The translations under genes were made by a program, and so were the position numbers. 64,000 nucleotides of DNA from Tragulus kanchil (Eukaryota; Chordata; Mammalia; Artiodactyla; Tragulidae): NCBI GenBank assembly GCA_022376925.1, contig JAIOJX010000005.1, positions 157,929,501 through 157,993,500 on the forward strand, in the 5' to 3' direction. Positions 59,435 to 64,000 of this stretch are shown piece by piece (within the stretch, counting starts at the first letter, position 1; every line of letters begins with the position of its first letter). The notes below the pieces were generated by a model. The model saw only the letters and a program-made list of their open reading frames with translations, had not been told where the DNA came from and searched no databases.

Positions 59435-60514
59435 AGCTTTCTCTACTTTGCACTCTCTTGTCTTTAATGGACGGACAGAAGCTCACTGTCTCAGCTTTCA
59501 AGTGCTGCCGTCCCCATGGTGGCGGGGAAGAGTCAGGCGCTGGCCTCTCCCACATGTCTCTTCTCGTCCCAGGATGTCAACTGGAAAAAGGTCACCATCA
59601 GAGCTGCTCACCCACAGAGTTCATTTTCTCCAGATTCATTAAAATTCTGTCTTCCTCTTTCCCCTGGATTTTTACTTTTCAAAACACTTTCTGTCGTGTG
59701 GCCTCATTTTATTTTATGTTGCGCTGACAGCCGAACGTCTCACCAAGCATCAGCTGGGAATACGATTCTGCCCTCACTGTGCTGTGCCATCTTGCCAAGT
59801 TCTGTCTTTGTTACTCAGCTTTCATTCAGAAAGGAATGAATTTGAATTATGTGATGCCGTGGTTGTCTCCTTAAAGAAAGCCAGATTCTTGTACACCTTG
59901 GGAAAGTATTTACCTGTGAATATACTTGAATCTTCTAGATTGTGTGCAGTTCCTCTTCTCTCTTGTTTCCCTTTCACACGTCCTCATGGCGTCCCCTCTT
60001 GTTAAAATTAAATCTTCTGATTTTCCCTCCCCATACCTAATGGGATTTTACTCATGGAGCCCTTGGCTTCTGTCTTTATTTCCTCTTACCTGAGAGAAGC
60101 TGATGCTTTTGAGTCCAAACGTGAGGCACTACTATAAGAAAAGAGAATTTTTATACTCCAGAAGATGCCCAGATGCTGGTTTACTTCTCCAGGAGCATTT
60201 TGAACAAGCTTGGGTTTGGAAAAAAGAATTCTGTCCCAGGGTGTGGTGTTGGAGCAGTTCACGGCAGCATCAGTGGCCCCATCAGGCAGTTGTGGCTCAG
60301 AAAGGGTGTTTCCTTCTAGAGCTGGGATTCAGGTCTCGACTTGACTTTTAAAATGGTGGAAAACTTTATAGAAATGGGTTTTCTTTTCCTTTAAACATTC
60401 TAGTAACTTTGCCATCAGATTGTCAGCTTAACCACTGCTTCGCATTTGTCACAAGCAATTTGTGTCTTTACTAACATGAAGGACAGTACTCATTTTATGT
60501 TTTCTGCTTTCTGT
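59435..60514. repeat. Tandem duplication 14, copy B
   Basis: This is the second copy of 58340-59422. Three bases are missing near its start ('ctttctctac' versus 'ctttctctcctac'). After that the offset stays at 1,092. Confidence 0.95.
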
Positions 60515-60714
60515 CCGTTTTTTTTCCGATTGCAGTGTGGATTATCAAATAAGCTTAAGGCTAACCAATGTTTTGGAAACCCTGCATGTGTGAGAGGCTA
60601 GGGGTGGGGTAAGGTAGGCCTGAATGGGTTGAATGTCTGAAACATCGTCATGATGAGTTCCACATTGGGCTCCTGTCAGCTTCTACTTACTTTTCATTGC
60701 ACATTTAGAATCTA
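60515..60714. other. Unassigned unique sequence
   Basis: It opens with 'gttttttttccgattgcag', which resembles a splice acceptor, but no open exon follows. Confidence 0.4.
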
Positions 60715-61839
60715 TCTTAGAGCCAGGACAGAAACCAGAGAAATCTCCACTTTTATTACAGTTTTGGTTGTGTTCTTGTAGTTTCCATCTAATAGCACAG
60801 TTTAGAGAGAACTTTTCGAGCTTCTTGAGAACTCCTGAGACTCTTTGTCTTTGCCTGCAGCCAAGATAACTGAAGCATTGTCAGTCTGTTTCAGGGGCAC
60901 AATTTCGGGTGAAATGTGCTACTATTTGGGATGTTCAGATAGATCAAAGGGAACACAACTTGTAACTCTTCTTGCAGTGATAATTCTGGTCCCATGAATG
61001 ATGAAAATGAAATGGAATTCCAGCCCACAAGACATACCAAGGCAGCTTAATCATTAATAGTCACAGCCTCTCTCATAATTTCCAAAGTTTCCTCTGATTT
61101 TTAGTTGTTCATTCTGTTACTTCAGGGAAATCAGGATTCCTCAGCCTTTCCCTGCAGTGGCTAAATAGGTTCACCCAGAGTCTGAAGGTGGGTTTGATAG
61201 GTCAGAGCCCATCCAGAAGCTAAGGGCCCTCCTTTGTTCTTTTGCCCTGTCTGCTTGTCCACGTTTCCTCTCAGTGAGGAGACACCAAAGGTGGTCCTCT
61301 ATGCAGAGGATGAGAGTAAACAGAGTCAGATTCAGTGATGCAGAAAGGGAAGCAGTAGTTGTAAATGAATGATGAGACTTGACGCCATCCTCGCTGCCTG
61401 CCATGTAATTTTCTTGAAAAAATGGGAGGCAGGATCGAGAGAGCTGACTCATGCTAATAGACTATTTATCAAGCATCTACATGCCTGGAGATGCCTAAAA
61501 GACCAGTAAATGGAGGTGTCAGATGATATATGTGGATAAATTAATGTGATATTCAAATCAATAAACGCAAAGTATTTGAGATGACCAGGCCCATGAAAGC
61601 ACAGTACTCACAAATACATAGCTTTGCTCTGCACACGGCCCCTCTCTCACACATACATACAAGCAGAGGCTGGTAGTAAACTTTCTGAACTTCTGACCCC
61701 TGCCTCGCAGAGAGCATTTGAAGGACAGAGAGGAAATAGCATATAGACCACATGGTACTTCTTCTTAGGCACTTGCACGTACTTCTGTCTCATTTAATCC
61801 TGCATAGCATTCCTGTGCAGCCGGGTATTCTCATTTTTC
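60715..61839. repeat. Tandem duplication 15, copy A
   Basis: This 1,125 bp segment is repeated at 61838-62964. It ends inside a MIR fossil that continues only after copy B. Confidence 0.96.
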
Positions 61840-62964
61840 TTAGAGCCAGGACAGAAACCAGAGAAATTCCACTTTTATTACAGTTTTGGTTGTGTTCTTG
61901 TAGTTTCCATCTAATAGCACAGTTTAGAGAGAACTTTTCGAGCTTCTTGAGAACTCCTGAGACTCTTTGTCTTTGCCTGCAGCCAAGATAACTGAAGCAT
62001 TGTCAGTCTGTTTCAGGGGCACAATTTCGGGTGAAATGTGCTACTATTTGGGATGTTCAGATAGATCAAAGGGAACACAACTTGTAACTCTTCTTGCAGT
62101 GATAATTCTGGTCCCATGAATGATGAAAATGAAATGGAATTCCAGCCCACAAGACATACCAAGGCAGCTTAATCATTAATAGTCACAGCCTCTCTCATAA
62201 TTTCCAAAGTTTCCTCTGATTTTTAGTTGTTCATTCTGTTACTTCAGGGAAATCAGGATTCCTCAGCCTTTCCCTGCAGTGGCTAAATAGGTTCACCCAG
62301 AGTCTGAAGGTGGGTTTGATAGGTCAGAGCCCATCCAGAAGCTAAGGGCCCTCCTTTGTTCTTTTGCCCTATCTGCTTGTCCACGTTTCCTCTCAGTGAG
62401 GAGACACCAAAGGTGGTCCTCTATGCAGAGGATGAGAGTAAACAGAGTCAGATTCAGTGATGCAGAAAGGGAAGCAGTAGTTGTAAATGAATGATGAGAC
62501 TTGACGCCATCCTCGCTGCCTGCCATGTAATTTTCTTGAAAAAATGGGAGGCAGGATCGAGAGAGCTGACTCATGCTAATAGACTATTTATCAAGCATCT
62601 ACATGCCTGGAGATGCCTAAAAGACCAGTAAATGGAGGTGTCAGATGATATATGTGGATAAATTAATGTGATATTCAAATCAATAAACGCAAAGTATTTG
62701 AGATGACCAGGCCCATGAAAGCACAGTACTCACAAATACATAGCTTTGCTCTGCACACGGCCCCTCTCTCACACATACATACAAGCAGAGGCTGGTAGTA
62801 AACTTTCTGAACTTCTGACCCCTGCCTCGCAGAGAGCATTTGAAGGGACAGAGAGGAAATAGCATATAGACCACATGGTACTTCTTCTTAGGCACTTGCA
62901 CGTACTTCTGTCTCATTTAATCCTGCATAGCATTCCTGTGCAGCCCGGGGTATTCTCATTTTTC
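61838..62964. repeat. Tandem duplication 15, copy B
   Basis: This is the second copy of 60715-61839. Differences: one base fewer near 61866, G-to-A near 62370, one extra G near 62848 and two extra bases in the C/G runs near 62946. The copies share 'tc' at the join. Confidence 0.96.
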
Positions 62965-63120
62965 AATATGGAGAAATTGAAGCTCAGAAAGATTATACTG
63001 TTGGAGAAAAAAAAAAAAAAAAAAAAAACCCTGTGGGACTAGATTTCAAAACCAGGGCGGTCTGACTCCAAAGACCTTGATTGCATTCTGTTTCCACTAG
63101 ACCAGCCTGCCTCATTGGAA
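62895..63120 (-). mobile_element. MIR fossil interrupted by an A run
   Basis: 'tgtctcatttaatcctgcat', 'ggagaaattgaagctcagaa' and, after the A run, 'actagatttcaaaaccaggg' and 'tctgactccaaagacc' follow MIR on the reverse strand. The 5' part is duplicated at 61768-61839. Confidence 0.75.
63007..63028. repeat. Poly-A run of 22 bases
   Basis: A pure A run inside the MIR fossil with no attached SINE or LINE body. It could be microsatellite growth from an A-rich MIR block. Confidence 0.9.
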
Positions 63121-63633
63121 AATTACTGATGTCTAAAGTCCATGTATTTGTAACATCTTTGTTGGGTTTGAGTCAAGTTAGTGATTCTGAAATGACTTTG
63201 GGATAAGAGGACCTCCTGTCAAAGCTTTACGAGAAACCAGCTATCCCCAGTTATTATTGATTTCATCCTCACTTTCTTAACTGTAATCAGCATCGGTTCT
63301 TTCTTATTCCCTGATAGCATTAAGTTATGATAGCATTAGGGGGACAGAGAATAACATCAGCAAATACTGATACTGCTTAGTAGATCAGTAAAATGTGACA
63401 ATTGGCAACAGTTAAAGTAGGTCTTATCTAAAAAGTATGGACATAAATACAAAGCACAGAATTAAAAGCATTTCAGATAAAGATAACTTTGCTAAACAGA
63501 CTTTTTTAGGTATAAATGCAAATACAGTCTTGCTTCTGAGCATCTTATATAAGCATGATTCTGCCCTTGGCATGGCTATTCAATTTTATTTGGACCTTAC
63601 ATCTAACACATAGTAGGTACTAGGTAAAGGTCA
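63121..63633. other. Unassigned unique sequence
   Basis: AT-rich. 'aacacatagtaggtactagg' near 63606-63625 is probably a MIR/L2 scrap. I see no gene. Confidence 0.45.
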
Positions 63634-64000
63634 TTTTATGGACTGAATGTGTCCTCCTGAAATTTATATGTTGAAGCCGTACCCCCTAATGGAATGGGAC
63701 CTTTGGAGGTAATTAGGTTTAGATAAAGTCCTGAGGGTGGGATCAGTGTCCTTATAAGAGAGGAGATTAGCACTTGCGCACGCGCGCACACCCCCCCCAC
63801 CCCCCACCCCTCGCAAGTCGAGAACTCAGTGAGAAGGCAGCTGTCTGTGAGCCAGGAAGAGGCTCCCACCAGAAACCAAATTCCAGGAACCAAATTTGCC
63901 AGCACCTTGATCTTGGACTTCCCGGTCCCCAGATATGTGAGAAATAAATATTTGTTTAAGTCACCCAGTCTGTGACAGTTTGTTACAGCAGCTACGCTAA
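63634..64000 (+). mobile_element. MLT1-type (ERVL-MaLR) LTR, runs off the window
   Basis: Order: 'tttatggactgaatgtgtcc', 'gaaatttatatgttgaagcc', 'gtccttataagagaggag', 'gtgagaaggcagctgtctg', 'ccttgatcttggacttcc', the polyadenylation word 'aataaa' near 63943 and 'agtcacccagtctgtgacag'. It is a solo-LTR-like fossil with no viral gene in the window. Confidence 0.85.
63777..63811. repeat. (CG/CA)n and C-run tract inside the LTR
   Basis: 'gcacacgcgcgcacacccc' followed by C runs split by single A. It is expanded within the MLT1 LTR. Confidence 0.85.

Noticed and set aside
58317..60351. Repeated frames of 73-107 codons that look like a tandem gene pair
   Set aside because: The repeat is duplication 14. 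The frames overlap one another in several phases and show no family resemblance.
60515..60560. Possible splice acceptor (pyrimidine run plus 'attgcag')
   Set aside because: No open reading frame of useful length or donor site follows. The pyrimidine run also lies right at the end of duplication 14, where sequence is unreliable.
731..62964. Reading the regular 1.1 kb duplications as a satellite array or CRISPR-like repeat system
   Set aside because: The units are unrelated to each other, each is present only twice, and no common repeat or spacer pattern exists.

Overview
The window looks like nuclear DNA of a ruminant artiodactyl. It carries Bov-tA tRNA-derived SINEs, CHR-type cetartiodactyl SINEs, 5'-truncated L1 tails, MIR/L2 fossils, hAT-type DNA transposon fossils and an MLT1-type LTR. 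I cannot name the species or the locus. I found no protein-coding exon I would defend. The longest open frames are short; they lie in SINEs, in antisense strands of old repeats, or run across artificial junctions. The window reads as intergenic or deep intronic sequence, so there is no operon-like or pathway logic to describe.

The dominant structure is a series of fifteen head-to-tail direct duplications. Each has a start-to-start distance of 1,081 to 1,165 bp (mean about 1,125 bp), and each duplicates a different, unrelated stretch. Junctions lie near 1877, 4665, 12065, 15076, 21607, 26595, 30550, 33673, 41370, 45780, 47921, 51100, 53165, 59428 and 61838. Copies are nearly identical. They differ mainly in homopolymer lengths, a few single bases and scrambled bases next to some junctions. 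About 16.9 kb (26 percent) of the window is the extra copy, so the underlying unique sequence is about 47 kb. The best explanation is unmerged overlaps between neighbouring contigs (false duplication) and not biology. Anyone annotating or measuring copy number here should collapse them first.

Layout: 0-3 kb, old purine-rich repeat and duplication 1; 3.5-5.9 kb, duplication 2 ending in a young SINE; 6-10.9 kb, SINEs, a MIR and old repeats; 10.9-16.2 kb, duplications 3 and 4; 16.2-18.8 kb, unassigned; 18.8-19.9 kb, a SINE cluster including one SINE inside another; 20.5-22.8 kb, duplication 5; 22.9-25.3 kb, truncated L1 with perfect target-site duplication plus SINEs; 25.4-32.6 kb, a long same-orientation purine-rich ancient repeat broken by younger insertions and duplications 6 and 7; 32.6-35.3 kb, duplication 8 and a hAT fossil; 35.3-40.3 kb, low-repeat sequence with a possible regulatory block; 40.3-49 kb, duplications 9-11 and a CTCF-like motif; 50-54.3 kb, duplications 12 and 13, overlapping so that one segment is present three times; 54.3-58.3 kb, MIR, SINEs and L1; 58.3-63 kb, duplications 14 and 15; 63.6-64 kb, MLT1 LTR running off the edge.

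The most biologically interesting item is a compact, young-looking CHR-type SINE subfamily with a C-rich (G-quadruplex-capable) tail, seen at ten independent loci.
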